Assembly: GCA_905234595.1 (NCBI GenBank)
Contig: CAJOID010000022.1
Span: forward strand, 575-44,514
Length of the DNA: 43,940 nucleotides
Direction of reading: 5' to 3'
Source: an uncultured Lachnospiraceae bacterium
GTDB lineage: Bacteria; Bacillota; Clostridia; Lachnospirales; Lachnospiraceae
Shown here: piece after piece, positions 42,767 through 43,940 of the stretch
Layout of the letters: each line of letters begins with the position of its first letter
Numbering within the stretch: the first letter of the stretch is position 1
Position numbers and translations under genes: made by a program
The notes under the pieces: generated by a model
The model's database searches: none
What the model saw: the letters and a program-made list of their open reading frames with translations, nothing else
What the model was told of the DNA's origin: nothing

Positions 42767-43037
42767 CTGTCATTTTCCTCCCTGCCATGTTAAACATTGG
42801 AAAGGGCAGAGAGCCCTCTCCAAAACAAATTAAATATTTAGCTCGTTTCCAGGATATGGTGCCATCCTGCAACTTATCGTCGCCAATAGTCGTGACTTCC
42901 TCCGTTGCACTTAGCGCCAATAGTCCAATTCTGGTCCAGTCTTTTGCCATAAAGCCCTGATATGCTGTCGTCACGGCTGCACTACTCCTATCTCCTGTTG
43001 CATATAAAACAGCTCCACTAGCTCCATTAATAGACAC
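42756..43037 (-). CDS. Unrecognised short protein, N-terminus probably frameshifted
   Basis: From a GTG at 43037 this gives 93 residues (VSINGASGAVLYATG... ISWKRAKYLICFGEGS... FNMAGRKMTDEL). The GTG has no ribosome binding site. The same frame stays open a further 17 codons upstream with protein-like sequence (ITPNGAYADTTVKYG) before a TGA at 43091-43089. Dropping one G near 43083 would join it to a GTG at 43092 and give a continuous N-terminus (about 110 residues). So the intact gene probably began there and carries a one-base insertion, or the start is unusual. No family recognised. Confidence 0.5.
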   Translation of the reverse strand: MSINGASGAVLYATGDRSSAAVTTAYQGFMAKDWTRIGLLALSATEEVTTIGDDKLQDGTISWKRAKYLICFGEGSLPFPMFNMAGRKMTDEL

Positions 43038-43173
43038 CCCATACTTAACAGTGGTATCCGCATATGCACCGTTAGGAGTTATCTGTCTTCACACATCATC
43101 TACTATCCGATCCAGTTTGTCAGGTATATGTTATTTGAACTGGTATGATGTTTTCATATCTTCCGGTTCCTTA

Positions 43174-43785
43174 TTACTTGCTTAAACACTTGGAATATAG
43201 ATTAATTAACCTATTCCCTTTATTGATCAAATCCATCACTTTAGGATCATTTATTGTTTTTAAGATATCCAAAACCGATTTGCAAAGGCTCATCCAATCG
43301 ACTTTTTCTGTCTTAAACTGTTCCCATGCAGATATAGATTCATCGACTCTTTTAGTAAGCCCATTCTCCCTTGCAGTATCCTCATAAATCCTGAATGTTT
43401 GAAAGGTTCCAAATGTACTCCCGGTTCCTAATCCGACTTTATCGGCATAACTACACAGAGCAAACATTTCCATTCTTGACGCATGTTGGGGATTGATTTT
43501 TTTTATTTCAATATCAAAAACCTCTCTATTGCCATCAAGATTTGATACAATCTGTACAATTGGATTATCTACTGTTGATTTAGCCGGAAGCATAGCTCTC
43601 ATTCCATACATTACCGACCTTCCCTCTTCCGGAATCATTGTTAAGCCAAGGAATTCACCATCTTCTTCTCCCCCATCAATTTTAGTTATTGCTCCGGACA
43701 TGCCGAACGTGAAATTCTCGGATGAATTATGTGAATCGGCTCTCTGGTATGAATAATTTACCATTAAATCATCATTAACTCTCAT
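43174..43785 (-). CDS. Unrecognised protein of the right-hand array
   Basis: A 203-residue soluble protein. The N-terminal two thirds look folded (FTFGMSGAITKIDGGEEDGEF, GRSVMYGMRAMLPAKST, RMEMFALCSYADKVGLG). The last 60 residues are helical and end in a short basic tail. No signal peptide or membrane segment. A strong AGGAGGG lies 9 nt before the ATG. I do not recognise the family. It precedes the two other unrecognised frames in the same orientation, so the three are probably co-transcribed. Confidence 0.72.
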   Translation of the reverse strand: MRVNDDLMVNYSYQRADSHNSSENFTFGMSGAITKIDGGEEDGEFLGLTMIPEEGRSVMYGMRAMLPAKSTVDNPIVQIVSNLDGNREVFDIEIKKINPQHASRMEMFALCSYADKVGLGTGSTFGTFQTFRIYEDTARENGLTKRVDESISAWEQFKTEKVDWMSLCKSVLDILKTINDPKVMDLINKGNRLINLYSKCLSK

Positions 43786-43847
43786 TATTGTATACCCTCC
43801 TTAAATTAAAAATAGATCCGAGCGGTAAAAACACTATACGTATCAAA

Positions 43848-43940
43848 CTACTGATTTATATGATCATAAAGAGCTTTATACTTCAGATATCCACTGTAGT
43901 TTCCAACATCGTACTGAAACTTCATAAATTCAGATATCAG
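43848..43940 (-). CDS. 3' end of a gene cut by the window edge
   Basis: The last 30 codons of a minus-strand frame enter from the right edge and end at TAG (43850-43848). The sequence (FMKFQYDVGNYSGYLKYKALY, then DHINQ) looks like genuine protein. It is 62 bp upstream of the next gene and in the same direction. Product unknown. Confidence 0.5.
   Translation of the reverse strand: MISEFMKFQYDVGNYSGYLKYKALYDHINQ

Noticed and set aside
41757-43940. A right-hand attachment site (tRNA-Ser 3' half or repeated anticodon-loop core) inside the window
   Set aside because: No copy of the core or of the tRNA 3' half was found to the right of the integrase, so the element end must lie outside.
1-43940. 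CRISPR arrays, insertion sequences or rRNA
   Set aside because: No regularly spaced repeats, transposase frames or rRNA-like sequence were seen.

Overview
The window looks like chromosomal DNA of a clostridial Firmicute, most likely Lachnospiraceae. The grounds are the recR/ybaB/dnaX housekeeping block beside a long-type 6-phosphofructokinase, a DUF5711-like protein, a DUF6076-like protein on a Tn916-type integrase element, and clear Shine-Dalgarno sites. The family is inferred from gene content; no 16S gene is present.

Region 1 (about 1-32,000, almost all minus strand) is a large cell-surface polysaccharide locus. Reading with transcription (right to left) it holds an ATP-grasp enzyme, an ABC flippase/exporter, a GtrA-type membrane protein, an acyltransferase, three GT-C-like polytopic membrane proteins, a WecE/RffA-type aminotransferase, a GNAT acetyltransferase, an ArnC/GtrB-like polyprenyl-phosphate glycosyltransferase, a large Wzy/ligase-like polymerase, a WbpM/PglF-type 4,6-dehydratase, a PglE-type aminotransferase, a TviB/WbpO-type dehydrogenase with a TviC/WbpP-type epimerase, a formyltransferase, two GT4 enzymes, two AsnB-like amidotransferases, a GT11 fucosyltransferase, the initiating phosphoglycosyl transferase and a GT2 enzyme. 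Together they suggest a polymer with N-acetylhexosaminuronic acid (probably amidated), one or two 4-amino-6-deoxy sugars, formyl and acetyl groups and fucose. It would be built on undecaprenyl phosphate and decorated outside the membrane by a Gtr-like system. A bidirectional terminator at about 22,300 and a promoter at about 21,860 split the locus into two transcription units around one small plus-strand gene.

Region 2 (about 31,700-38,290) is chromosomal backbone: a CvpA-like protein, a DUF5711-like protein, a frameshifted galM, recR, ybaB, dnaX and pfkA, the last with a recognisable promoter.

Region 3 (about 38,350-43,940) is an integrated element. It has a good promoter followed by an orphan 5' half of a tRNA-Ser gene that stops in the anticodon loop. 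About 160 bp further on lies an intact tRNA-Ser(CGA), flanked by mirror-image pairs of a 9-bp repeat. Then come a tyrosine recombinase, an excisionase-like HTH protein, a divergent DUF6076-like gene and a minus-strand array of unrecognised proteins that runs off the right edge. The far end of the element is not in the window.
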